A stretch of DNA of 64,000 bases, taken from contig CAZCAC010000032.1 of NCBI GenBank assembly GCA_964496575.1, positions 1 to 64,000 of the forward strand, in the 5' to 3' direction. The DNA comes from CAZCAC01 sp964496575. Its GTDB lineage: Bacteria; Planctomycetota; UBA1135; GCA-002686595. Both the position numbers and the translations under genes were made by a program. Under the pieces are notes generated by a model. It was not told where the DNA came from, ran no database searches, and saw only the letters and a list, made by a program, of their open reading frames with translations. Positions 33,026 to 42,356 of this stretch are shown piece after piece; the stretch's first letter is position 1; each line of letters begins with the position of its first letter.

Positions 33026-34756
33026 ATGTCCCGTCGCCGATACTCCCTCTCCTGTGTCCTCGCCCTGACCCTCTATCCCGCGACCGCGGCTGCGCAGGTG
33101 ATCGAGACTCTCGTCCTGGAAGGTGACTCCGTCGCCGGCGTGGGGCTGGTCACCTACGTGGACAACCTCGCCATCAACGACGACGGATCGTGGCTGGTCG
33201 AGGCCGACACCGACAATGCCAACACCGACGAGGACAGCGTCGTGCTGAAGGATGGCGTGCTCTACCTGCGGGAGGGGCAGAGCCTGCTGCTGCCGACCGG
33301 TGCGCTGCTCGACTCCTTCGACTCGATCTACCTGAACGACGGCCTGAACGCGTCGTTCAACTTCTTTCTCGACGGCACCAGCGGGATCAACGACGACTCG
33401 GGGCTGTACTGGAATACCAGCCTGCTGATCCAGGAGAGCGATATCTCGACCGCGCCGCAGTTCAGCGCCGGGACGCCCTACATCGGCTTCTTCGAGGTGC
33501 GGATCAACGTCCTCGACCAGCTCCTGACGGTGGCCTCGGTGGATGATCCGGCGATCAACTCCACCGTGGACCGAGCGCTGGTGCGGCTCGACACCGATGG
33601 CGCGGGGAATCTGCTCGGAGAGACCGTGGTCAAGAAGGAGGGGGACCTGGCGGGGTCGGGCAACCACCCGATCTCCGACTTCGGCACCGACCCCACGCAC
33701 TTCGATTTCAACGATGCGGGACAGGTGATGTACCTCGCCAAGCTGACCTCCGGGTCGGCCGACGACTGGGCGATCTACATCGACAACACGCTGATCACCG
33801 AGGAAGGCGCCGCCGCACCGGTCGCGGGTCGCGCCTGGTCGAACCTCAGCAGCGCGGAGATGTCGATGAACAACCTGGGCGACTACGCTTTCCACGGCCA
33901 GATGGACGGCGACACCGCGTCCAACTACCTGATCTGCCGGAACGGCGCCAAGTTCGCCCAGGAGGGCGATTCGCACCCCGCGATCGCACCCTATCTGTTC
34001 ACCTCCTTCGGCTCCGGTCCGGTCGACATCGGCAACAACGGTCGCGTCCTGTGGTACGGCGACTGGGACGACGCCGACACGAGCCGCGACAACGGCCTCT
34101 TCCTCGACGACGACCTGCTCGTCCAGGAGGGGGTGACGATGATCGGCGGGAAGCTCGTCATCACGCTACAGGGCTACAAGGACTCCTATCGCCTCTCGGA
34201 CAGCGGTGAGTGGATCATCTTCGAGGCGGAGCTGGAGGGCGATCTGTGGGGAGCGTTCCGGATCCAGGTCCCCGATCCGTACACGACGTACTGCTACGGC
34301 GACGGGAGTGGAACGGCCTGTCCCTGCGGGAACGAGAACGACGGAAGCGTCCCGGGATCGGGCTGCGCCAACGGCGTGTACGCCTCCGGTGCGAGGATGG
34401 TGGCGAGTGGCAGCGCCCGGCTCTCCGCCGACACGCTGCAGCTCTCTTGCCGCGGCATGGAGCCGAACAACAGCGGGCTCTACTTCCAGGCGAACAACGA
34501 CCTCTCCCCGGGGACGCTCTGGGGGGACGGCCTTCGCTGCGCGGGTGGCTCGCTCAAGCGTCTCGGCGTCCGCTTCTCCGACGCCACGGGGGCGTCCGAC
34601 ACCTCCGGCTACCCGCACACGATCTCCGCCAAGGCGGGCAACATCGCTCCGGGCGACACCAGGTACTACCAGTGCTGGTATCGCAACCCCCAGAACTCAC
34701 CCTGCGCGAGTGAATTCAACACGTCCAATGGCGTCGCGGTGACCTGGCTGCCCTGA
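33026..34756 (+). CDS. Secreted protein with the shared CPCGN C-terminal module
   Basis: 576 residues from the ATG at 33026, which has an AGGA Shine-Dalgarno (CCAGGAAGTCTG). The signal peptide ends TAAAQ. The body (about 23-415) has short recurring units (LAINDDGSWLVE, FDFNDAGQVMYLAK, EMSMNNLGDYAFHG, VDIGNNGRVLWYG), like the 'NxxGxv' repeats of choice-of-anchor or exosortase-linked surface proteins. The last 140 residues carry CYGDGSGT, CPCGNEND, GCANGV, WGDGLRCAGG and CWYRNPQNSPC, the module also found in the preceding gene. No enzyme motif is seen. Confidence 0.8.
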   Translation: MSRRRYSLSCVLALTLYPATAAAQVIETLVLEGDSVAGVGLVTYVDNLAINDDGSWLVEADTDNANTDEDSVVLKDGVLYLREGQSLLLPTGALLDSFDSIYLNDGLNASFNFFLDGTSGINDDSGLYWNTSLLIQESDISTAPQFSAGTPYIGFFEVRINVLDQLLTVASVDDPAINSTVDRALVRLDTDGAGNLLGETVVKKEGDLAGSGNHPISDFGTDPTHFDFNDAGQVMYLAKLTSGSADDWAIYIDNTLITEEGAAAPVAGRAWSNLSSAEMSMNNLGDYAFHGQMDGDTASNYLICRNGAKFAQEGDSHPAIAPYLFTSFGSGPVDIGNNGRVLWYGDWDDADTSRDNGLFLDDDLLVQEGVTMIGGKLVITLQGYKDSYRLSDSGEWIIFEAELEGDLWGAFRIQVPDPYTTYCYGDGSGTACPCGNENDGSVPGSGCANGVYASGARMVASGSARLSADTLQLSCRGMEPNNSGLYFQANNDLSPGTLWGDGLRCAGGSLKRLGVRFSDATGASDTSGYPHTISAKAGNIAPGDTRYYQCWYRNPQNSPCASEFNTSNGVAVTWLP

Positions 34757-34765
34757 TCGTCGCGG

Positions 34766-36367
34766 TCAGCGGAGCTCGATAACGATGCTCCCGCCGGCTC
34801 GGCGGACGACGGCCTCCTGCACCTCGATCGAGACTCCGGGCAGCTCGAAGGAGATCTCGCCCAGGACCTCGCCCGTGAGACGCTCGACCCCCATCGCCGC
34901 GGCGAGGGCCTCGTCGGTGACCTCCTCGTCGAGTCGGAAGCAGGCGGTGCTCGCTCCCGCATCGTGCAGCAGCGGCACTGCCCTCGTTTGCCGCACGACG
35001 TTCCCCTGACCGATCCGGACACCGATCGGCACCATCTCGTAGATCGTCCGGTTCTCGTCGACGCGGGTGATGCCGAAGGGCGTGAAGCTGAACGCCGCGC
35101 TCATACCGGTCAGCGCGGAATGGTCGAGGAGCAGCAGCGTCCCCTCGCCGTTCAGGATCGCCTCGCACTTTTCCCGGGCGACCCGCTCGCCCTCCTCGCG
35201 CAGCTTCGTCTTCGCCGCGACCAGCTGGTCGCAACCCGGCTCGGCCATCACCTCCTCGAGCGCCAGCTCGAGATCCTCGGGAGTGGCCAGGAGCGCCTCC
35301 TTGACCAGTCCGGTCAGCGTCGTGCCGGACTGCATCATCCGCTCCTTCCACTCGGGGTGGATCGCGTCGAGCATCGCGCCGATCGCCATCCCCGACCAGT
35401 ACAGCCGGAAGCGCACCGGCGCGGTGCCGTAGGGGTCGTCATTGACCACGCGTTCACCCGTGAGGAAGCCTCGCATCGACTCCAGCAACTCCGCGCGCTG
35501 GAAGGACATGTCGTCGTAGCCGTGGAAGCCGCGCACCCAGGCCATCGCCGGCGCGGGCTCGCGTCCCTCGATCGCGTGGGTCAGCCGCCACTCGACGTAG
35601 GTCGCCAATCCTTCGTTGAACTCGGTGCCGTCCTCGTAGGCGATCGAGCTCGTCGGCAGCTCTTCACGCCGGTGCGAGCGGATCGCCAGCCAGCGCAGCG
35701 CCGCCAGCCAGATCTCCTCCTCGTCGGTGGCCGTCAGGGCGGTGGTGAGCTCCCGCGCCTCGAGCGCGAAACCGACGTTGTTGGTCACCGAGAGGCAGGG
35801 ATAGGTGAGCAGCGCCGACTCGTCGCCCGCCTTGCCGAGCCCCCACTTCGCCTGCTGCACGTGAAACGCCTCGTGGAGGATCATCCCCATCTGGCCGTAC
35901 GGGTCGGTGGACAGCATCGCCAAGCCGAGTGCGTCCTCCTTCTCCGCCGGCGAGGCGCTCCCGCGCTCCCACATCAAGATGTTGGAGCGCAGGCTGGAGA
36001 GGGGGTCGGCGACCACCAGGGTCTCCACTCCGCCGAGCGTCGTGCTGGTGTTCTGGCCGTCGAGGGTGAAGTGCGTCTCCCCCTCGCGCACCCAGATCTC
36101 CCAGCCGGGCAGCTCCGGCGCGCCGCGGTAGCGCTCGAACCCCTCGGGCGGAGCGGGGTGATTGACCAGGACGTCCTGCTCGCCGGGGTAGTAGAAGAGG
36201 AGCGGGGTCTCCCGGACGTCCCAGCCCGGCCAGATCGGATTCTCCTCGCCGGAGGCGATCGCCCAGACCTCGGCGGCCTGGGCGAGCAGACGCGGATCGA
36301 CGCGGAGGGCGGCAGGGCTGTTCTGGGGGGCGGCGACGGCGATCGTGAGGGCGAGGAAGAGGCTCAT
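34766..36367 (-). CDS. Exported HExxH metallopeptidase-like protein
   Basis: 533 residues from the ATG at 36367, where a signal peptide begins (SLFLALTIAVAAPQ). HEAFH occurs at about 165-169 inside GMILHEAFHVQQAKWG. A second zinc-ligand candidate is the glutamate in EFNEGLATYVEW, about 90 residues later. The architecture differs from the other two HExxH proteins of this window. The C-terminal half looks like a beta-rich extra domain. A periplasmic or secreted zinc peptidase is likely, with unknown substrate. It is convergent with the preceding gene, leaving only nine bases between them. Confidence 0.7.
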   Translation of the reverse strand: MSLFLALTIAVAAPQNSPAALRVDPRLLAQAAEVWAIASGEENPIWPGWDVRETPLLFYYPGEQDVLVNHPAPPEGFERYRGAPELPGWEIWVREGETHFTLDGQNTSTTLGGVETLVVADPLSSLRSNILMWERGSASPAEKEDALGLAMLSTDPYGQMGMILHEAFHVQQAKWGLGKAGDESALLTYPCLSVTNNVGFALEARELTTALTATDEEEIWLAALRWLAIRSHRREELPTSSIAYEDGTEFNEGLATYVEWRLTHAIEGREPAPAMAWVRGFHGYDDMSFQRAELLESMRGFLTGERVVNDDPYGTAPVRFRLYWSGMAIGAMLDAIHPEWKERMMQSGTTLTGLVKEALLATPEDLELALEEVMAEPGCDQLVAAKTKLREEGERVAREKCEAILNGEGTLLLLDHSALTGMSAAFSFTPFGITRVDENRTIYEMVPIGVRIGQGNVVRQTRAVPLLHDAGASTACFRLDEEVTDEALAAAMGVERLTGEVLGEISFELPGVSIEVQEAVVRRAGGSIVIELR

Positions 36368-36425
36368 CTTCGGGGGCTCCAGGGTCGAGGCGGGCCGGGA
36401 TCGCAACGCGGCGGCGGGTTCAGTA

Positions 36426-36442
36426 TAGTGCGCTACGTACTA
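36426..36442. promoter_or_regulatory. Possible operator/promoter between peptidase and PadR genes
   Basis: TAGT-N9-ACTA forms a short inverted repeat around the palindrome TACGTA, and a TATAGT hexamer overlaps it. It lies in the 157-bp region between divergent genes. PadR regulators often bind palindromes next to their own gene, so this is a candidate site, but the sequence evidence is thin. Confidence 0.25.
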
Positions 36443-36524
36443 ATCGCGCTCCGGTGAGACCGCGCCGCCGGAAACCGACCGGATGGCGTAAACCTTTTTT
36501 TCGGAGTCGCTTACGCACACTGTC

Positions 36525-37091
36525 ATGCCTCTCGCCAAGCGTTTCGAGCTCGAGCACGTCATCCTCGGCATCGTCGACAAGTTCGGCCCCTGCACCCCGT
36601 ACGCGGTCCGCCAGCACTTCGAGGTCTCGCCCTCCGCCTTCTTCAGCAGCAGCACCGGTTCGATCTACCCGGCGATGCGGCGCTTGCGCGAGACGGGCTG
36701 GCTCGATGAGCATCCGGACTCGCGCGGCCGGCAGAAGCGGGTGCTGTACTCGATCACGCCGGAGGGTCGGGAGGCCTTGCGCCGCTGGCTCGCCCCGCCG
36801 CTCGACCCGGAGGTCGTGAGCGTTCCGTACGACGCGCTCCGCACCCGCGTCTACTTCCTTGCCGCGCTCGTCCCGGCGGAGCGCCTCGCCCTGATCGACC
36901 ACGCCCTGGCCGCCCTGGAGCGGGAGCTCTCGGGGGTGCGCGAGTACGTCGATTCGTACCCCGCCGAAGGGGCGACCCGGCTCAGTCACCTCGCCGCGCG
37001 GGGGGCGTTGCACGAGGCGCGCGCGCGGATCCGGTGGCTGAAGGAACTGCGGAACGAGCTGGAAACACAAGACAGACGATCCACTCGGTGA
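36525..37091 (+). CDS. PadR family transcriptional regulator
   Basis: 188 residues. The N-terminal winged helix has the family pattern LEHVILGIVDKFGPCTPYAV, then SSSTGSIYPAMRRLRETGWL and YSITPEGREALRRWL. The C-terminal half is helical (dimerisation, VirR-like, about 95-185). It is a cytoplasmic repressor that probably responds to a phenolic compound or other small ligand. It is divergent from the peptidase gene. The aldo-keto reductase homologue begins 50 bases downstream, so the two may be cotranscribed. Confidence 0.9.
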   Translation: MPLAKRFELEHVILGIVDKFGPCTPYAVRQHFEVSPSAFFSSSTGSIYPAMRRLRETGWLDEHPDSRGRQKRVLYSITPEGREALRRWLAPPLDPEVVSVPYDALRTRVYFLAALVPAERLALIDHALAALERELSGVREYVDSYPAEGATRLSHLAARGALHEARARIRWLKELRNELETQDRRSTR

Positions 37092-37141
37092 GGGCGTCGT
37101 CGCCGCTTGGCCCTCGCTCCGCCTCCTGCGAAGATGTGGCC

Positions 37142-37999
37142 GTGAACGACGCCGCGACCATTCCCCTTCGACCGCTGGGCGGGACGGGCCTCACGGTCTC
37201 GCCTCTCGCCCTGGCGGCGGGGTCGATCCGCCTCGGTGGACCGCGCGGGATGGCGCTCACCGCACGCGACGTCGAGCGGGCCTTCCACGAGCACGGCGTG
37301 AACTGCTTCTTCGCCACCAGCACGATGAAGGAGCTGGCCGAAGGAGTGCGCCGACTGGTGCGCGCCGGGCATCGCGACGAGCTGGTGATCGTCTCGATGG
37401 CGCTCCTGCCGACCGGCTGGAGCTTGAAGCGCTGCTGGGCCCGCCAGGCGCGGGCGCTGGGTGTCGAGCAGCTCGACGTGTACCTGCTCGGCTGGGTCCA
37501 GGGGCGCTGGTACTTCACCGGGCGCACCTGGGAGTCGATGCAGCGGCTGCGCGACGAGGGCAAGGTCGGCGCACACGGGTTCTCCATTCACCAGCTCGGG
37601 CCGTCGGCGGAGCTCACGCGTGAATTCCGGCCCGACGTGCTGATGATCCGGTACAACGCCTCGCACCGGAAGGCCGAGGAGCTGCTGTTCGAGTCGCTGG
37701 GGGAGGAGCGTCCCGGCGTGATCGCCTACACGGCGACGCGGTGGGGGATGCTGCTCGATCCGCTTCCCGCAGCCGGGTTCGAGCGGGGACTCAGCGCTCC
37801 CGACTGCTATCGCTTCGCGCTGGCCCATCCCGCCGTCGATACCGTCCTGTGCGCCGCGCGCAGCGAGCAGGAGATGGCCGAGAACGTCGCCGGAGTGCTC
37901 GAAGGCCCACTCGAGGGCGAGCCGCTGATCGAGGCGCGACGATTCGGGGACGCCGTGCAGGAGCACGCCCGCGGCGGAAAGCGCTGGATGTTCCGGTAG
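37142..37999 (+). CDS. Aldo-keto reductase homologue lacking the catalytic tetrad
   Basis: 285 residues from a GTG at 37142; the open frame continues upstream into the PadR gene but without a family-like start. The fold is clear: LGGTGLTVSPLALAAGSI, GVNCFFATST, GVEQLDVYLLGW, LRDEGKVGAHGFSIH and a final YTATRWGMLL region. The conserved Asp-Tyr-Lys-His is missing. FFDT is FFAT (Ala58), no Tyr is found at the YG position (TMKE), the ATK lysine is Met86, and the LLHW histidine is Gly117. It is therefore unlikely to reduce carbonyls in the normal way. It follows a PadR gene. Confidence 0.85.
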   Translation: MNDAATIPLRPLGGTGLTVSPLALAAGSIRLGGPRGMALTARDVERAFHEHGVNCFFATSTMKELAEGVRRLVRAGHRDELVIVSMALLPTGWSLKRCWARQARALGVEQLDVYLLGWVQGRWYFTGRTWESMQRLRDEGKVGAHGFSIHQLGPSAELTREFRPDVLMIRYNASHRKAEELLFESLGEERPGVIAYTATRWGMLLDPLPAAGFERGLSAPDCYRFALAHPAVDTVLCAARSEQEMAENVAGVLEGPLEGEPLIEARRFGDAVQEHARGGKRWMFR

Positions 38000-38029
38000 C
38001 GGGCCGGCGGTTCTCGTCGTGACTCGGGG

Positions 38030-40984
38030 CTAGAACCTACTCCGCGAAGACGCGCCGGGCTTCGAAGCCGAGACCCGCTCTTCCTCCGCGTCGGCCGCGT
38101 CGGCCTCTCCCAGCGCTCGCAGGATCTCCGCGTACTGCTCTCGCACATCGTTCCTCCACGGCTCCGATGCCAGGGCGCGCTCCGTATGTGCGCGCGCCTC
38201 GGCCCACCGTCCGTCCAGCATGGCGACCTTCCCGCGAAAGGCGTGGAACGTGGCGGCGTCGGGGTAGAGCTCCTGCGCACGGTCGAGCAGCTGCATCCCC
38301 GGCCCGTCGCGGCCGGCCCTCATGTGCAGCTGAAAGAGCTGGGCGAGCGCCCGGAACTCGTCGGGTTTGCGCGCGAGGACCTCGTGGTACTGCAGGGCTG
38401 CCCGCTCGTGGTGTCCGGCGCCGAGGGTCTCGTCGGCGGAGACGAGCAGGGTCGCCACCGTCTCGTCGCGGATTATCGAGTGATCCGGCGCGAGCGATTC
38501 CGCCTGCAGCAGCCTGGTGAATGCTTCGTCCGTCCGCTGCTCGGCTCGCAGGACCAGCGCTTCGAGCGTCAGCCTCAGTGCCTCCTGCGAATCCCGGATG
38601 CCGGCCTTCTCCTCGGCGAGGAATCCCTCGAGGTAGGCGTCCGGAATGGGCGTGAAGTGATCCAGGAGCACCTGCGCATTGCTGTCCGCCTTGTAGCGCA
38701 GTGCGCTCTTCGGCGTGCGGAACTCGATGACCGGCAGGTCGTCCGTGTTCAGCTGCCCGGCCGCCTCCGTCCTCAGCAGCTCCGACAGATCCGCCACGAA
38801 CATTCCGAAGATCAGCTCCGGCCGCGTGATGCCGATCTCGGCCAGGGAGGCCGAAACCTCGGGGATCCGGAACCGAGCCCTCATCGTCTCGGTGTCGAAG
38901 ACGATCCCGCTCTTGAAGCCGAGCATCACGGTGTCCGTGCCCGTGAAGAAGAGGGCGCTGTGGGGGAAGGCCTCCGCGAAGGAGCGCATGATGGTGAGGA
39001 AGTCCTCACGCGACATCTCGTACATGGGAAGGAACTGGCCCATGATGCCGCCATCGGTAAGGCGCTCTTGCGCCTGGCGGAAATGGTCCACGGTGTACAG
39101 GTGACTCGCACCGCTGACCACGGGTTCGGACGGATCGGCCGTGATCACGTCGTACCGTCGCGGAGTGCAGAACAGGTGATTGCGCCCGTCGCCGATCGAG
39201 ATCTCGGCCTTCGGGTTCCGCATGATGTCGTGGTTGCGATCCGCCCAGAGCTCGGCTACCTCCTTCACGCTGGACTCGATCTCGACGACCTCGAGATGAT
39301 CGACCGGGTAGCAACTCAGCGAGCCGAAAGTGACCCCGGCCCCGAGGCCAATGTTCACCACATCCTTCGGATCCGGGTGGAAGAGCATCGGCAGATGCCC
39401 CTGCAGCCGCTGCAGCTTCATGCTGGGGTCCCCCGAATCGGCCTGGACCTTTCCGTCGCACGAAAAGAAGTAGAGACCCTCTCGCGTCGTGCTGACCGAC
39501 ACCGTGGAGGTCAATCCCTCTTCGTAGAAGAGCAGATGCCACAGCTCCACCTTGTCCCACAGCGTGATCTTCCCGTCCGCGACGAACTGCCACGGACTGA
39601 AATGGGTACCGGCCGCCAGCAAGCGCTGACTGATGACCGGAGGTCGAACGAAGACGCCGAGCAGGACCGCAGCGGCCGCTGCGACCAGGCCGAGCCGCAG
39701 CGGAGCGGGCTGCCTGTTTCGACCCGCCAGGATCACGGCCACGATCAGAGCCACCACGGCCAGGGCGATCAGCGAGCCCTCGATGCCGAGCAGCGGCAGC
39801 AGCAGGAAGCCACCGGCGAGCGAGCCGAGCACCGCGCCCACCGTGTTGACCGTGTAGACCTCGGCCACGGCCCGCCCGGAGGTCGGCTCCGTTCCGCGCA
39901 CCGCCTTGGCGACCACGGCAAAGGCGAAACCGAAGCAGAGGGTGGGCACGAGCAGGAAGGACAGCGTGATGAGGACCTTCGCGCGGATCATGCTCTCCCA
40001 GGTGAACGAGTGATCCACGAGCTGCTGCAACAGCCACTCCGCCTTGCTGTTGAAGCGATACAAGGTGTAGACCGTCCAACCCCCGATCACGAGAAAGCAC
40101 AGCGACATGACGAGGTCGAGGCGCCGCTCGAGTGCGTCGGACAACCAACCCAGCACCAGGGATCCCAGGGCGATACCCGCCAGGAATACCGCCAGCATGA
40201 CGCAGAACGAATAAGTGGTGGAGCCAAAGATCAGGATGAGGCCGCGGAACCACACGACTTCGAAGGCCAGCGCGAGAAACCCCGAGATACCCGAGGCCAG
40301 GAGGAGCGTGCGGGCCAGGCGGCGTGACGAGCCGGTCGCGGATTCGAGCACTTCCGTCTTCCCGAGAGGGGGCAAGGTCATCCCCCGGGCCATGAGCCAG
40401 CCCGCTCCACCGATCAGCAGGTTCGCGGCCACGCCCACCAGGTTGGCTCGCCAGAGACCCAGGGTCGGTATCAGGATGAAACCGGTGACCGAGAGTCCAA
40501 CCACGGCTCCCAGGGTGTTCACGCCGTAGAGCAGGCTGATGCGGGACGCGAAGCGCTGGTCCCGCCGCGCCAGTCCCTGGGCGAGAACCGGAAGCGTCGC
40601 TCCCATCATCATCGTCGGGAGGATCAAGACGAGAAGGGAGAGGCCGAACCGGAACGGCGTCAGCACAGCCAGGGAATCCGATACGTTCTGGAAGAGCCAG
40701 CGGTAGGCGAGCTGCACCAGCTGGAAGAGGAACGGCACGACCAGCGCGTAGAGGCCGATCCCGATCTCCAGTGCGGCGAACCAGCGGATCGGGTTCGGAG
40801 AACGGTGGACCCGCCTCCCGAACAGGTGGGCGCCCAGAGCCAGGCCACCCATGTAGGCGGTGAGCACCGTCGTTGCCGCGTAGACCGTGTTCCCGAAGAT
40901 GAATCCGAGCTGCCGGAACCAGAGCAGCTCGTACACCAGGGCGGCGAACCCGGAGAAGAAGAAGAGGCTGCAGACTCTCGACAT
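38030..40984 (-). CDS. Multi-TM spermidine-synthase-like protein with TPR tail
   Basis: 984 residues from the ATG at 40984; a start at 41080 would add 32 charged residues. About 12-14 TM segments fill residues 1-480 (for example FFFSGFAALVYELLWFRQLG, the typical opening of this family). A soluble Rossmann methyltransferase/aminopropyltransferase domain follows, with VNIGLGAGVTFG, EVVEIESSVKEVA, ISIGDGRNHL and DVITADPSEP, near 560-720. The last 190 residues are TPR-like. Such fusions are common but unassigned; true spermidine synthesis is doubtful. Together with the genes upstream on the same strand it may act on envelope molecules. Confidence 0.85.
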   Translation of the reverse strand: MSRVCSLFFFSGFAALVYELLWFRQLGFIFGNTVYAATTVLTAYMGGLALGAHLFGRRVHRSPNPIRWFAALEIGIGLYALVVPFLFQLVQLAYRWLFQNVSDSLAVLTPFRFGLSLLVLILPTMMMGATLPVLAQGLARRDQRFASRISLLYGVNTLGAVVGLSVTGFILIPTLGLWRANLVGVAANLLIGGAGWLMARGMTLPPLGKTEVLESATGSSRRLARTLLLASGISGFLALAFEVVWFRGLILIFGSTTYSFCVMLAVFLAGIALGSLVLGWLSDALERRLDLVMSLCFLVIGGWTVYTLYRFNSKAEWLLQQLVDHSFTWESMIRAKVLITLSFLLVPTLCFGFAFAVVAKAVRGTEPTSGRAVAEVYTVNTVGAVLGSLAGGFLLLPLLGIEGSLIALAVVALIVAVILAGRNRQPAPLRLGLVAAAAAVLLGVFVRPPVISQRLLAAGTHFSPWQFVADGKITLWDKVELWHLLFYEEGLTSTVSVSTTREGLYFFSCDGKVQADSGDPSMKLQRLQGHLPMLFHPDPKDVVNIGLGAGVTFGSLSCYPVDHLEVVEIESSVKEVAELWADRNHDIMRNPKAEISIGDGRNHLFCTPRRYDVITADPSEPVVSGASHLYTVDHFRQAQERLTDGGIMGQFLPMYEMSREDFLTIMRSFAEAFPHSALFFTGTDTVMLGFKSGIVFDTETMRARFRIPEVSASLAEIGITRPELIFGMFVADLSELLRTEAAGQLNTDDLPVIEFRTPKSALRYKADSNAQVLLDHFTPIPDAYLEGFLAEEKAGIRDSQEALRLTLEALVLRAEQRTDEAFTRLLQAESLAPDHSIIRDETVATLLVSADETLGAGHHERAALQYHEVLARKPDEFRALAQLFQLHMRAGRDGPGMQLLDRAQELYPDAATFHAFRGKVAMLDGRWAEARAHTERALASEPWRNDVREQYAEILRALGEADAADAEEERVSASKPGASSRSRF

Positions 40985-41114
40985 GTATGGGTGTTTCCTA
41001 CGGTCCTTGCCGCTTCGCGGTCCATCCCCGATACGACTCGCCTCCCTGATACCCGCTTCGCCTCGCGCGGACAACGACAATCCGGGACGGAGAAGTCAAC
41101 GCCGTGAGGATTGA

Positions 41115-42356
41115 TCAGAAGCTCGCGAGGAGCTGGAACCCGCCGCCGCCGAACGCCAGCTGGTCGAGCTGGATGGAGAGGTCGAAGCGGATCCAGGCAT
41201 GATCGGAGAAGTCGTAGCGAAAGGGCGTGCCGAGCTTGCCCTGGAAACCGTCGAAGTCGCGATCACTCGGCACCGGGTTCTGGTGCCGTTCCAGGAGATC
41301 GACGTGGCCCCCGATCACGTACGGCTCGGCGCTCCAGCGCGACCCGAGCGGCAGGCGCGTGCGCCCCGAGAGCATCAGCTCCTCGCGGTCCACGCGCAGG
41401 TTCTCGAGGGAGTCGTTCGGCCGGTCGTAGTCCTCCTCGACACGCAGGTACGACGCCCCGAGGGCGTACTCCCGCCCGTCCTCCCCGCTGCGCCACCACT
41501 CCGCATGCAGGCGCCCCTTGCCGATGTCGGCATCCTCGCGCTCGAGCGCGCCGGGGTCGGGCAGGCTCCGTTCCTTGGCGGTGATCTCACCGCCGAGATC
41601 GATGATCAGCCGGTCGCGCTCGCCGAGACGTGCCCGCGCCTCGAAGAAGCCGATCGTACGATGCATCTGGAGCTTCTCACCCGTGGACAGGGTCTTCTGC
41701 TCGAAGGGCAGCTGCATGCTCAGGTCGTACGCGAACTCGATCCCCTCGGGGTCTCCGAAGAAGCCGACGAACATCAACCCGTACGGAGCAGACTCGTACT
41801 CGAACAGCTGGCTCTTGCGCCAGGCCGGATCGACTGTCGTGAACATCAGCCGGTGCGCGGAATAGTCGGTCCGCAGGAACTCGGCGCCGACGGAGGCATC
41901 GGCTCGGCTCTTGTCGGGTGTGCCTTCGAACTGCGCGACGATCGCGGTCGATTCGGACACCGCCGCGTCGAGACCGAAGGCGATACGCTGGTAGCGATTG
42001 GTCTGGTTCTCCGACTGGAGGTAGTTCATCCGGGCGGTGAACCCGGAGCCGAGATCAGCGCTGGTGTTGGCGACATTCTCGAGGGTGAGGTGGCTGGTCC
42101 GGACCGAGCCCCCGGCGAGGAACAACCGATTCCCGAAGGGATCCAGCGTCTCACCGCGCCACCACGGTGGTCGGTCGACGAAGGACCACCGATTGACGAA
42201 GTACTCTGCGTCTTGATCGTAGTCCCGACGAAACGGATCCTCTTCGTCCCCGAGCCAGAGAGCGCGGTTGATATACTGGGCCTCTGCGGATGGCGAGAGG
42301 AGGGCGAGACTGGCCACGAGCCCGAGGCCGAGTCGGATGGTGGTGCGGGGTTTCAT
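41115..42356 (-). CDS. Outer-membrane beta-barrel protein
   Basis: 413 residues from the ATG at 42356. A signal peptide (LGLGLVASLALLSPSAEAQ) is followed by a long series of alternating polar and aromatic beta strands, with the last residue Phe (GGFQLLASF), as in many outer-membrane barrels. Strand examples are SVRTSHLTLENV, GRLHAEWWRS and SAEPYVIGGHVDL. It overlaps the glycosyltransferase gene by 4 bp (ATGA). It may export or anchor the product of that cluster. No specific family is recognised. Confidence 0.7.
   Translation of the reverse strand: MKPRTTIRLGLGLVASLALLSPSAEAQYINRALWLGDEEDPFRRDYDQDAEYFVNRWSFVDRPPWWRGETLDPFGNRLFLAGGSVRTSHLTLENVANTSADLGSGFTARMNYLQSENQTNRYQRIAFGLDAAVSESTAIVAQFEGTPDKSRADASVGAEFLRTDYSAHRLMFTTVDPAWRKSQLFEYESAPYGLMFVGFFGDPEGIEFAYDLSMQLPFEQKTLSTGEKLQMHRTIGFFEARARLGERDRLIIDLGGEITAKERSLPDPGALEREDADIGKGRLHAEWWRSGEDGREYALGASYLRVEEDYDRPNDSLENLRVDREELMLSGRTRLPLGSRWSAEPYVIGGHVDLLERHQNPVPSDRDFDGFQGKLGTPFRYDFSDHAWIRFDLSIQLDQLAFGGGGFQLLASF

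Noticed and set aside
38009..38037. GGTTCT...AGAACC inverted repeat between convergent genes
   Set aside because: Six-bp arms with a 17-base loop are too weak to call a terminator.
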